This document shows positions 7,702 to 15,467 of a stretch of DNA of 64,000 nt, piece after piece; position 1 is the first letter of the stretch, and every line of letters begins with the position of its first letter. Under the pieces are notes generated by a model, which was not told the origin of the DNA, made no database searches, and worked only from the letters and a program-made list of their open reading frames with translations. The DNA comes from VRUE01 sp963716245. Lineage in GTDB: Bacteria; Actinomycetota; Thermoleophilia; Solirubrobacterales; 70-9. The stretch is from the NCBI GenBank assembly GCA_963716245.1, contig OY970300.1, forward strand, positions 1,736,001 through 1,800,000, in the 5' to 3' direction. Both the position numbers and the translations under genes were made by a program.

Positions 7702-8118
7702 GTGGCCATCCGCACTAGAGAGTCGCGTTTCTCCACGCGGGGCGACGCCGACGTCGTCGACGTCACCGCGGCGGTCCAGGCCGAGGTCGACGCGGCGGGG
7801 ATCGAGGAGGGGCAGGCGCTCGCGTTCGTGCGCGGCTCGACTGCGGCGATCGCGACGATGGAGTTCGAGCCGGGCGGGGTGCACGACCTGCGGGAGATGC
7901 TGGAGCGGCTGATCCCGACGCGCGGGGACTACGAGCACAACCGGCTCAACCACGACTCCAACTCGCACGCCCACCAGCGGGCGACCCTGGTCGGGCCGTC
8001 GGAGGCCGTGGCGGTGATCGGCGGGCGGCTCGCGCTCGGCACCTGGCAGCAGCTGGTGCTGATCGACTTCGACGACCGGCCGCGCGAGCGGACCGTCGTC
8101 GTTCAGATCGTCGGCTGA
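7702..8118 (+). CDS. YjbQ / UPF0047 family protein
   Basis: 138 aa with the hallmark C-terminal block of the YjbQ family: SNSHAHQRATLVG, LALGTWQQLVLIDFD and a final RTVVVQIVG. Members have weak thiamin-phosphate synthase activity but the physiological role is unsettled. The conserved His and acidic residues suggest a small metal-binding active site. The start is GTG at 7702, supported by TAGCCT 7 nt upstream. Its 3' end overlaps thrC tail-to-tail by 16 bp. Confidence 0.9.
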   Translation: MAIRTRESRFSTRGDADVVDVTAAVQAEVDAAGIEEGQALAFVRGSTAAIATMEFEPGGVHDLREMLERLIPTRGDYEHNRLNHDSNSHAHQRATLVGPSEAVAVIGGRLALGTWQQLVLIDFDDRPRERTVVVQIVG

Positions 8119-9419
8119 GCGGCTCCGGCGCCGGTCTGGCGCAGCTCGGCCAGCGTCTCTTCCATCGCCTCGACCTCCGGGGCGACCATCGACGGCCAGG
8201 GCTTGTCGGGGTGCTCGTCGAGCGTCTTGTAGCCGTTGCCGCTGATCACTGCGACGACGGTGTCGTCAGGCCCCAGCTTGCCCTCGTTGGCCAGCTTCAT
8301 CGTCGCCGCGATCGTAGTGCCGCCGGCCGGCTCGGTGAGGATGCCCTCGGTCGCACCGAGCAGGTCGAGCGCCTCGAAGATCTCCGTGTCGGTGGCGGTC
8401 GCCGCCGAGCCGCCGCGCGACGTCACCGCGTCGACCACCAGCGGGCCGTCGCCCGGGGCGCCGATCGCCAGCGAGTGGGCGGCAGTGTGCGGGGTCTGCG
8501 GCTCGATCTCGCCGCTGCCGTCGAGCACTGCCGTCGCGATCGGGCCGCAGCCCTCGGCCTGGGCGATGTGGATCTTCGTCGCCGCGGTCTCGGCCATCCC
8601 GATCATCTCCATCTCCCCCAGCCCCTTGTGCACGCGCGAGGAGAGCGTGCCTCCCGCGGCCGGGATCACGAAGTGGTCGGGCGAGGTCCAGTCGAGCTGC
8701 TCGACCACCTCGTAGGCGGTCGTCTTCGCGCCCTCGGCGTAGAACGGGCGCAGGGTGATGTTGGCGAACTGGATGCCGCTGGCTAGGGCGAGCTCACGGC
8801 AGGCGCGGTTCGCTTCGTCGTAGTTGCCGTCGAGCTGGATCACGGCGGCGCCGAGCGCCCGGCAGGCGCGCGCCTTGCCGCTCTCGAGGTTGCTCGGATA
8901 GAAGACGTAGGCGGCGACGCCCGCCTTGGAGGCGAGCGAGGCGACCGAGGTGCCGACGTTGCCGGTCGAGACGCAGCCGATCTCCCCCTTGCCGAGCTCG
9001 AGCAGGCGGGCGACCGCCATCGAGACGACCCGGTCCTTGTAGGAGAGGCTCGGGCGCTGGGTGCTGTCGTCCTTGAGGTAGAGCTTGCGCAGGCCCAGCT
9101 CGGCGCCGAGCCGGTCGGCGTGGATCAACGGCGTGCGGCCGCTGTAGCGGCCGACCCGGGCTTTGGCCCGCGCGTCGACGATCGGCAGCAGCTCCTCGAA
9201 GCGCCAGATGTTCAACTCGCGCGCTTCCGCCGGTCGGTCGCCGATTCCGCGCTCGGCGATGCGCGCCTTCGCCAGCTCGTAGTCGTAGTCGATGTCGAGC
9301 CCCTGGCCGCAGCCGAGGCACTTGAAGGTCGTATCGAGAAGGGGCAGCCGGAGCCCACAGTCACGGCAGACCAGCTCCGTCGCACAGGAGCGGGTGCGCT
9401 GGTCGGCCGCGAGGCTCAT
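8103..9419 (-). CDS. thrC: threonine synthase
   Basis: Converts O-phosphohomoserine to threonine with PLP. 438 aa. It begins with a zinc ribbon (CRDCG, then CLGCG, residues about 19-38), typical of long ThrC proteins. The PLP lysine lies in PSLSYKDRV (about residue 130), the phosphate loop is STGNVGTS, and a second glycine-rich segment is PAAGGTLSS. The start is ATG at 9419. No other threonine genes are adjacent, and no TANNNT or strong ribosome binding site is evident before the start. Confidence 0.93.
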   Translation of the reverse strand: MSLAADQRTRSCATELVCRDCGLRLPLLDTTFKCLGCGQGLDIDYDYELAKARIAERGIGDRPAEARELNIWRFEELLPIVDARAKARVGRYSGRTPLIHADRLGAELGLRKLYLKDDSTQRPSLSYKDRVVSMAVARLLELGKGEIGCVSTGNVGTSVASLASKAGVAAYVFYPSNLESGKARACRALGAAVIQLDGNYDEANRACRELALASGIQFANITLRPFYAEGAKTTAYEVVEQLDWTSPDHFVIPAAGGTLSSRVHKGLGEMEMIGMAETAATKIHIAQAEGCGPIATAVLDGSGEIEPQTPHTAAHSLAIGAPGDGPLVVDAVTSRGGSAATATDTEIFEALDLLGATEGILTEPAGGTTIAATMKLANEGKLGPDDTVVAVISGNGYKTLDEHPDKPWPSMVAPEVEAMEETLAELRQTGAGAAQPTI

Positions 9420-9597
9420 CGCCCCAGACCGGCTTTCCGGGCTCGCGAAGGCAGGCCGCCGGCCTTGGCGAACCGCTTCCTCCTCTTTCCCGTTATCCGT
9501 CCGAGCATGAGCGAGCGTGTATAGCAGTTTCCAAATTACCGATCAATAAAACCTGGGCATTGGCCGCCTCGAACGGGCGCGACTCGAAGGGGAAAGG
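9420..9597. other. intergenic between the LeuRS-like gene and thrC
   Basis: 178 bp on the minus-strand path from the LeuRS-like gene to thrC. It is A/T-rich at 9520-9552, with a CG-rich self-complementary patch near 9450-9470. I see no gene and no confident terminator. Confidence 0.4.
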
Positions 9598-11790
9598 CTA
9601 CACAGCGCTCCCCGCCCGCTCGGGCTCGGGCCAAGGACCAACGAGATCCGGACCGTCGCCGTGGCCGAGCGCGATCAGCAGCTGCTCGGCGGCGTGGGGC
9701 GCAAACGGGCCGAGCACCCGCGCGACGAGGCCCAGTGCCTCGAACAGGGCGTCGAAGTCCTGCCGGTCGAGCTGGCCGCGACGCTTGACGATCCGCTTCT
9801 CGTAGTCCTGGACGCGCTCGAACAGGCGGGTCACGTTGCGGACCGCCTTGTGCATCTGCAGCTCCTCCAGATCGGCGGTGATCCGCTCGACCCCGTTGTC
9901 GCACCATTTGGCCAGCCGCTCGCGCAGGAAGGCCGTGTCGGCGGCGGCCTCGGCGTCCTCGGGCGCGTCCTCGGCGGCGGCGAGCCGGTCGTGGGTGTAG
10001 CTCCAGAGGCCGTTGAGGAAGCGGGAGGCGAAGCGCAGCGCCCCCTCGTTCCAGTTCAGTGCCTTGGCCGGGCCCGCCGCGTAGAGGATCGCGAGGCGCA
10101 CGGTGTCGGCACCGTGCTCGGCGACCAGCTCGTCGGGGTCGACGACGTTGCCCAGGTGCTTGCTCATCTTGCGGCCGTCGGCGACGACCATCTCGTGGAA
10201 GAGGCAGCCGGCGAAGGGCTCGCCGTCGGCGAGGAACTCGAACGGACCGATGTCGCGCAGCGCCTTGGTCACCACCCGCTGGTCGAAGACGAAGCTGCCG
10301 CTGTCGTTGCCGGCGACCAGGCGCTCGGAGGGCAGCCAGCGCTCGAGGTCGGCGTGGCTGAACATCTCGGTCGCGCGCGCCTCCGGCGGCACCGCCGCCG
10401 GCACCCAGAGCCAGAGCGCGTCGAAGTGGCAGTCGAGCGTGTCGGTCTCGCGGCGGGCGGGAGCCGCGCAGCGCGGGCAGGGGGCCTCGACGAAGTCGGC
10501 GCGCTCGGCGAGCGGATTGCCTTCGCCGGTCGGCTCGACGTCGCGGGGCAGGCGAACCGGGAGCTCCTCGACCGGGACCGGGACGGCCCCGCACTCCTCG
10601 CAGTGGACGATCGGAATCGGCGTGCCCCAGTAGCGCTGGCGCGAGATCGAGAAGTCGGCGGCCCGGTAGCGCTTCGCGGGGCGACTCTCGCCGCCCACGT
10701 CGGCGCCCTCCTCGGCGGAGGCGCCCGCACGGGAGAGGCGGGCGGCGATCGCCTCGTCGGCCTCGTCGACGGACGGGATGCCGAGCGCCGCCGTCGGGCC
10801 GTAGCGGGCGTCGACCATCGGCGAGACGAAGACGGGCAGCTCCCTCCCCCCCGGGCCCGTCGCCGACCTCCCGGTGTCGACCAGCGGAACCGCCGCGGCG
10901 TCGCGGGCGCTGCGATCCCAGCCCCCTGAGCGCAGCTCGTCCAGCTGCGCGGCGACGCCCGGCTCGGCGGCCCAGCGCTCGACGTCGGGGTGGCGCGGCG
11001 AGAGCAGCACGAAGGCGGCCGCGCCGACCGATCCGGCGTGGGGCGTGAAGGCGGTGAGCGTCTCGTCGCCGTCGCGCAGGTCGACCTCGACGCCGTCGGT
11101 GCGGCCGAGGATGTAGCGCTGCGTCTTCAGCGAGAGCTCGTCCCATTTCTCCAGGCCGTCGAGGTTGCGGTCGTTCTCCTCCACATAGGGGGTGACGCGC
11201 AGGAACCAGGTCGGCCGGCGGATCAGCCGCACCGGGTTGTGGCAGCGCCAGCAGCGACCGTCCTCGACCTGGAGCGCCGCGAGGGTCGTCTGGCAGGTGT
11301 CGCACCAGTCGACCGTGGCGTCGGCGCGGTGGATCAGCCCGGCGTCGAGCAGCGTGACGAAGAGCCATTGCGACCAGCGGTACTGGGACTCGTCGGAGCT
11401 GTAGAAGGCCCGCCCGTAGTCGAAGGAGAAGCCGAGGCGCCTCATCTGGGCCAGCATCCGCTCGCCGCAGCGCTCGACCCAGTCGGCGGGCCGCACGCCG
11501 CGCTCGATCGCGGCCATCTCGGCCGGCAGGCCGAAGGCGTCGAAGCCGAAGCCGAAGAGGACGGCGTCGCCGCGGGCGCGGCGGAAGCGCGCGTAGGCGT
11601 CGCCGATCGAGTAGTCGCGGACGTGGCCCATGTGGAGGTTCCCCGAGGTGAACGGGCTCGACGGCTTCACGTAGACGGCCGGCTGGCCCGGCGCCGGCGT
11701 GGGCGTCTCGAAGGCCCCGCCCTCCGCCCAGGCGGCCTGGCGTGCGGCCTCGATCGCCGTCGCGTCGTACTTCGGCCTCTCGTCGCTCAT
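9598..11790 (-). CDS. divergent leucyl-tRNA synthetase-like class Ia synthetase
   Basis: 730 aa, shorter than the usual 800-880 of bacterial LeuRS. The family is clear: HIGH variant GNLHMGHVRDYSIGD, GFDAFGLPAE, zinc ribbon WCDTCQ/CWRCHN, and RYWGTPIPIVHCEECG. Several parts are odd. The KMSKS loop reads KMSKHLGN. The CP1 editing domain has FTPHAGSVG where the TTRPDT threonine-rich motif is expected and ALGIPSVDEAD where VPAHDERD is expected. The usual DSSWYF core is FDALWLW. So editing is probably weak or lost, or it has another role. Whether it is the sole LeuRS cannot be told here. The start is ATG at 11790. Confidence 0.82.
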   Translation of the reverse strand: MSDERPKYDATAIEAARQAAWAEGGAFETPTPAPGQPAVYVKPSSPFTSGNLHMGHVRDYSIGDAYARFRRARGDAVLFGFGFDAFGLPAEMAAIERGVRPADWVERCGERMLAQMRRLGFSFDYGRAFYSSDESQYRWSQWLFVTLLDAGLIHRADATVDWCDTCQTTLAALQVEDGRCWRCHNPVRLIRRPTWFLRVTPYVEENDRNLDGLEKWDELSLKTQRYILGRTDGVEVDLRDGDETLTAFTPHAGSVGAAAFVLLSPRHPDVERWAAEPGVAAQLDELRSGGWDRSARDAAAVPLVDTGRSATGPGGRELPVFVSPMVDARYGPTAALGIPSVDEADEAIAARLSRAGASAEEGADVGGESRPAKRYRAADFSISRQRYWGTPIPIVHCEECGAVPVPVEELPVRLPRDVEPTGEGNPLAERADFVEAPCPRCAAPARRETDTLDCHFDALWLWVPAAVPPEARATEMFSHADLERWLPSERLVAGNDSGSFVFDQRVVTKALRDIGPFEFLADGEPFAGCLFHEMVVADGRKMSKHLGNVVDPDELVAEHGADTVRLAILYAAGPAKALNWNEGALRFASRFLNGLWSYTHDRLAAAEDAPEDAEAAADTAFLRERLAKWCDNGVERITADLEELQMHKAVRNVTRLFERVQDYEKRIVKRRGQLDRQDFDALFEALGLVARVLGPFAPHAAEQLLIALGHGDGPDLVGPWPEPERAGSAV

Positions 11791-11975
11791 CTGGATTCGG
11801 AGTCTGGCATGGACCGTTGACCGCCGGGCTCCTGGCGCTTATGCTGCGCATCTGAATGGTCAAACACCTCCAAGCGTTAGCGCAGGGCGGACAAAGGTGT
11901 GACCGTAGTGTCAAAAAAGTGCAAGAAATGGCGCGCAGGGGGTGTTTTCAGCCCTTCGCCGTCCGGGGGCGGACT

Positions 11976-11981
11976 TAGCTT
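11976..11981 (+). promoter_or_regulatory. -10 element for the leader ORF and the gene at 12062
   Basis: TAGCTT, 6 nt before the GTG at 11988. It follows the same TANNNT-to-start geometry seen at other genes in the window. Confidence 0.5.
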
Positions 11982-11987
11982 GCTCCC

Positions 11988-12065
11988 GTGAGAAAAAGTC
12001 GGCCCCGGCGGCGCTTGCGGCACCCCGGGGCCCGGCCGAGACCTGAAGAGGAGGTCCCAACATGA
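11988..12065 (+). CDS. 25-aa Arg/Pro-rich leader peptide, translationally coupled
   Basis: A GTG-initiated ORF of 25 codons plus TGA, rich in Arg and Pro (MRKSRPRRRL... ending EEEVPT). TAGCTT lies 6 nt upstream, suggesting a leaderless start. Its stop overlaps the ATG at 12062 as ATGA, and the Shine-Dalgarno of that gene (GAGGAGG, 12047-12053) lies inside it. A perfect 8-bp stem, GGCCCCGG at 12001-12008 with CCGGGGCC at 12025-12032, also lies within it. Ribosome movement through the ORF would open that stem, an arrangement typical of attenuation or coupling. Peptide function is unknown. Confidence 0.45.
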   Translation: MRKSRPRRRLRHPGARPRPEEEVPT

Positions 12066-12421
12066 GAGAGGGTACGAGAACCGCCCTGCTGGTAGAAGGG
12101 CGTGTACACGAAGGTTTTGTTAAGCGGGCGCTCGCAGCCGCGCAGGAGGCGTCGCCCGAGGACAGGGTCAGGGCCGGGTTGGAGGCGGCGATCGCCTATG
12201 CCGAGACCGATCCCGCAGCCGCCCGGGCCGCCCTGAGCGAGCTTCGCAGCGACCCGGCCACCCTGCGCCGGCTGGAGTCCTGCCTGGGTGGCAGCGAGGA
12301 GGAGGCGACACTCGCCCTCGGCGCTGCGATCCAGGCAGCGCTCTCGGCGCTCGCCTCGCCGGAACCCGACCTGCGTGCCCAGCTCCCGGAACTCCGACGC
12401 TGGCTGGAGCACGGCTGGTAG
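12062..12421 (+). CDS. small all-helical protein, unknown function
   Basis: 119 aa, soluble, rich in Ala, Glu and Leu, predicted all alpha. The stretch RVRAGLEAAIAYAETDPAAARAAL recalls in style the ligand-binding domain of TetR regulators, but no DNA-binding domain is present. A strong Shine-Dalgarno (GAGGAGG) lies 8 nt before the ATG. It is coupled to the leader ORF upstream. The neighbours (LeuRS-like gene, GtrA) are divergent or convergent and give no clue. I do not recognise the family. Confidence 0.65.
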   Translation: MREGTRTALLVEGRVHEGFVKRALAAAQEASPEDRVRAGLEAAIAYAETDPAAARAALSELRSDPATLRRLESCLGGSEEEATLALGAAIQAALSALASPEPDLRAQLPELRRWLEHGW

Positions 12422-12454
12422 TCGCGGGACCGGAGCGAAGGCCCGGGGGCGGCG

Positions 12455-12886
12455 CTAGCCGGCGAACGTCCAGAGCTTGTTGCCGACGAAATTGAACGGC
12501 ATCGCGACCGCGACGGCGATCGCCTGCGCGAGCAGGCTGCCGAGCGAGGCGCCGACGATCAGCACCTCCAGCGCGGCCAGGTTGATCAGCAGCGCGACGA
12601 CGCTGACGGTCAGGAAGCGCACGGCCTGGAAGCCGGCGTGGTCCGCACGGGCGTCGAAGGTCCAGTGGCGGTTCCAGAGGAAGTTGTTGGAGACGGCGAC
12701 GCAGAAGGCGCCGAGGGCGGCGACCGCGTGGTGCAGGCCGGCGCTGTCGGCGAGCACCGCGAAGACGGCCAGGTTGACGACGTAGCCCGAGCAGCCGACG
12801 AGGCCGAACTTGAGCAGCTGCATCCAGCTCGCCGGGCGCCGCGCGGCGGCGCCGATCCTGTAGGCGAGCTCGGTGGCCGGGGTCAT
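12455..12886 (-). CDS. GtrA-family membrane protein
   Basis: 143 aa with four hydrophobic segments and the GtrA landmarks: KFGLVGCSGYVVNLAVF early, an internal FLWNRHWTF, and a terminal FNFVGNKLWTF. GtrA-like proteins are thought to flip polyprenyl-phosphate-linked sugars across the membrane for decoration of cell-wall polymers. No glycosyltransferase is adjacent, so the substrate is open. The start is ATG at 12886, giving MTPATELAY. It is divergent from the exported protein at 12930. Confidence 0.88.
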   Translation of the reverse strand: MTPATELAYRIGAAARRPASWMQLLKFGLVGCSGYVVNLAVFAVLADSAGLHHAVAALGAFCVAVSNNFLWNRHWTFDARADHAGFQAVRFLTVSVVALLINLAALEVLIVGASLGSLLAQAIAVAVAMPFNFVGNKLWTFAG

Positions 12887-12929
12887 CTCGGCGGGATCAT
12901 CGTCGGGTGGGCGTAGTCTTCCGGCTCGA

Positions 12930-13556
12930 ATGCGGCCCGGAATCGCCATCTTTGCACTCGTGGCGGCTGCTGTCGGCGCCGCCCTGGCGATCGTCGCGAC
13001 CGACGGCGAGGGCGAGGACGTCCAGCCCGGCACACCTCCGGGCGAGCCGAGCGTAGAGGTGATCTCGCCCCGCAACGGCGCCCGCCAGGACAGCCGCGCC
13101 GTGGTCGTCAAGGTCGAGGTGCGCGACTTCAGGCTCTCCCCCCGCCACTTCGGCGGCGAACCGCAGCTCGGCGAGGGCCACCTCCGCTTCTCGCTCAACC
13201 GCGTCCCCGACTGCGTCGACCCGGTCAAACTGGAGCGCGCGGAGGAGAGCCCGGTCGGCCGGGGACGGCTCGTCGGCGCCTCGTTCGACTTCCCCCGCTA
13301 CTCGGGACCCAACGGGAAGCTCGCCGAGCGCATCGGCTCAACCGGCAGCTACTCGCCCGCCACCCGTCCGGAGATCTACTACCGGGAACTCCCAGCCGGC
13401 TTCTACCGCCTCGTGATCACCCTGGCGCAGAACAACGGCGCGACGACCCCCTACCACGCCGTGACGAACTTCCAGATCCTGCCGCCACCGGGCCGGGGAG
13501 GCCATCCATGCAAGGGCGGCAAGGTGAGCAGCGCGAAGGCCGCCGTCTTCGACTAG
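12930..13556 (+). CDS. exported or membrane-anchored protein, unknown function
   Basis: 208 aa with an N-terminal hydrophobic segment (about 4-24, AIFALVAAAVGAALAIV) acting as signal or anchor, followed by an acidic linker and a beta-rich domain opening with PSVEVISPRNGARQ. That opening resembles Ig-like domains of secreted actinobacterial proteins. There are two Cys, one in VPDCVDP and one near the C-terminus (GHPCKGG). The start is ATG at 12930, with TAGTCT 10 nt upstream. Function is not recognisable. Confidence 0.65.
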   Translation: MRPGIAIFALVAAAVGAALAIVATDGEGEDVQPGTPPGEPSVEVISPRNGARQDSRAVVVKVEVRDFRLSPRHFGGEPQLGEGHLRFSLNRVPDCVDPVKLERAEESPVGRGRLVGASFDFPRYSGPNGKLAERIGSTGSYSPATRPEIYYRELPAGFYRLVITLAQNNGATTPYHAVTNFQILPPPGRGGHPCKGGKVSSAKAAVFD

Positions 13557-13570
13557 GCCCAGGGGCCCGC

Positions 13571-14587
13571 TCAGCGGACGCGCGGCGGGACGTCGAGGTA
13601 CTCGATCACGCCCGAGAAGGCGAAGCCGGGCGCCGGCCCGCCCTGCAGCGCATACACGCGCCGGCCGAGGGCGGCGCCGCCCAGCCCGTGCCGCGGCGTG
13701 CGCATGTCCGGCAGGCGCCGCCAGCGGCGCGCGGAGGGGTCGAACAGCTCGACCGGCGCGATCGTCGTGCCGCCCGCGGTCAGCTCCTCTCCGCCGAAGA
13801 CCACCGGCCTGCCCTCGACAGCGGCCGCCGCGATGCCGCTCCGGGAGACGCGAAGCGGCGGCAGCCGCTCCCAGCGCCCCCGGCGCGGGTCGTAGCGCTC
13901 CGCCACGGCCAGGTTGCGTCCGTCGAGCCGCCCGCCGATGACGTAGACGCCGTCCTGCGTCGCGACCGCCGCCAGGTGCTCTCGCGGCACGGCCATCGGC
14001 GGGCCCGGTCGCCAGCGGCCGGTGGCCACGTCGTAGATCTCGAGCCCGTCGACCGGCGCCCCGCCGGCGACGCCGCCGACCGCGTAGAGCTCGCCGCGCA
14101 GCGCCGCAATACCGGCCGCCGCGCGCGGATGCGGCGAGCGAGTCAGCAGCGACCAGCGCGCGCGGCGCGGGTCGTAGCGCTGCAGCGCACCCGTCACGCG
14201 CCCGAAGCTGGAGTCGGTATAGCCGCCGTAGACGTAGAGGAAGCCGCGATGAGCGACGACTGCGGGGTGGTTGACCGCAACCGGCATGTCCGGCAGCCGC
14301 CGCCAGCGGTCGCGCTCGACGTCGTACCGCTCGACCGCCGCGGTCGTCTTCGACGGCGCCACGAACCCCCCGACGACGTAGATCGAGCGCCCGATCCGCG
14401 CCGCGCCCACCTCGGTGCGCTCGAGCGAGGCACTCCGCAGCGGCCGCCAGGCGCCCATCGCCGACGCACTGGGCGCCCCCGCTTCTGGCGTCGCCTCATC
14501 CCCGCCACCGCAGCCCACCGCGCTCGCCGCAGGCAGCGTGGCGAGGAAGACGACCGAGACGATCAGGAAGACGCTGCGAATGCTCAT
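13571..14587 (-). CDS. secreted Kelch-repeat beta-propeller protein
   Basis: 338 aa with a signal peptide (residues about 1-24). AVGC could serve as a lipobox, so it may be a lipoprotein. Six Kelch repeats follow, each with a paired Gly (VVGGF, VYGGY, AVGGV, VIGGR, VFGGE, ALQGG) and the ending ERYDVERDRWRRLPDMP or similar, enough to close a propeller. No catalytic residues of galactose oxidase are visible, so an extracytoplasmic binding role is more likely than an enzyme. It converges on the gene ending at 13556, 14 bp away. Confidence 0.85.
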   Translation of the reverse strand: MSIRSVFLIVSVVFLATLPAASAVGCGGGDEATPEAGAPSASAMGAWRPLRSASLERTEVGAARIGRSIYVVGGFVAPSKTTAAVERYDVERDRWRRLPDMPVAVNHPAVVAHRGFLYVYGGYTDSSFGRVTGALQRYDPRRARWSLLTRSPHPRAAAGIAALRGELYAVGGVAGGAPVDGLEIYDVATGRWRPGPPMAVPREHLAAVATQDGVYVIGGRLDGRNLAVAERYDPRRGRWERLPPLRVSRSGIAAAAVEGRPVVFGGEELTAGGTTIAPVELFDPSARRWRRLPDMRTPRHGLGGAALGRRVYALQGGPAPGFAFSGVIEYLDVPPRVR

Positions 14588-14743
14588 CTGCCGTCCGTCC
14601 GTCTAGGTGCCGTGCCTGCTGATGTCACGTTAACTCAAAATCCCTTGATCAATCTTTCCGTGGCCGATATGGGTCGGCTGTCCCGATCCGGGACTCGCCG
14701 CTCTCTCCAAGTGTGGCGCGATTCCATTCGAGAGGAAGAAAAG

Positions 14744-15400
14744 ATGATTCGCAACCTGAAAACCCTTGGCCTCGCGCTGGTCGCCGTGCTCGCGCTCGGT
14801 GCGCTTGTCGCCTCGTCCGCATCTGCCGTCGGCAAATTCACATCGCCGGTCGGCTATCCGCAGCACGTGGTGGGAGAAGACATCGGGGCGGGAGACATAT
14901 TCACAGCCGGCGCCGAAATGCAAGTTGCCTGCTCCGGCGAGACGTATACAGCGACGCTCAACGCATCCACCTCGGCGTTGACGGTCACGCCGACGTTCAA
15001 AGACTGCACAACACCGGGAGGCGAATTCACAATTCTGATGAACAGTTGTCAGTTTGAACTGACAGTTACCGAAACAGTCACGGCCGACCACGACAAAGGC
15101 CAGATGCACGTCCGCTGCCCGACTGGGTTGATCATGGAAACACACCAATTTGCCGGCCCACAGCAGCACGCGTCAAACATGTCCAACTGCAAGATCACAA
15201 CAGGTCCGCAGACCGGCACTGGCTCCCTGCACTACACAAGCGAAACAGGGAGCAAAGACCTTCAGGTTCACGGGCAAATCGAATTGAGCGGCCAGTTCCA
15301 CGGTGCATGCTCATTCGGATTCACAATCAACACCAATTTCACTTTCCACCTCAGCCTCACACTCAAAGCCACGAGCGGCGCGGCGATCCACGTCGGCTGA
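14744..15400 (+). CDS. secreted protein of a lineage-specific family, low GC
   Basis: 218 aa with a classical signal peptide (MIRNLKTLGLALVAVLALG, cleavage after ASA near residue 28). The mature part is rich in Thr, Ser, Asn and beta-strand, with six or so Cys (for example VACSG, KDCTT, NSCQF, VRCPT, SNCKI, GACSF) that could form disulfides. The codons use visibly more A/T than the neighbours. A Shine-Dalgarno-like AGAGGAAG precedes the ATG. I recall similar signal peptides on many paralogues in Solirubrobacterales, which would suggest a cell-surface multigene family. Function unknown. Confidence 0.75.
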   Translation: MIRNLKTLGLALVAVLALGALVASSASAVGKFTSPVGYPQHVVGEDIGAGDIFTAGAEMQVACSGETYTATLNASTSALTVTPTFKDCTTPGGEFTILMNSCQFELTVTETVTADHDKGQMHVRCPTGLIMETHQFAGPQQHASNMSNCKITTGPQTGTGSLHYTSETGSKDLQVHGQIELSGQFHGACSFGFTINTNFTFHLSLTLKATSGAAIHVG

Positions 15401-15455
15401 AGACCCGTAGTGGCGCGGGGCCAAAGCTGGCCTCGCGTCCCAATACTTCACTTTG

Positions 15456-15461
15456 TATAGT
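15456..15461 (+). promoter_or_regulatory. -10 element, leaderless promoter of the ABC exporter operon
   Basis: TATAGT, 6 nt before the ATG at 15468. It favours that ATG over an in-frame TTG at 15453, which lies upstream of the predicted transcript start. Confidence 0.6.
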
Positions 15462-15467
15462 GGCTCC

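Noticed and set aside
13508..14743. An open frame continuous with the secreted protein and reaching back across the Kelch gene
   Set aside because: The true gene begins at 14744 with a signal peptide and ribosome binding site; the earlier part is complementary to the Kelch gene.
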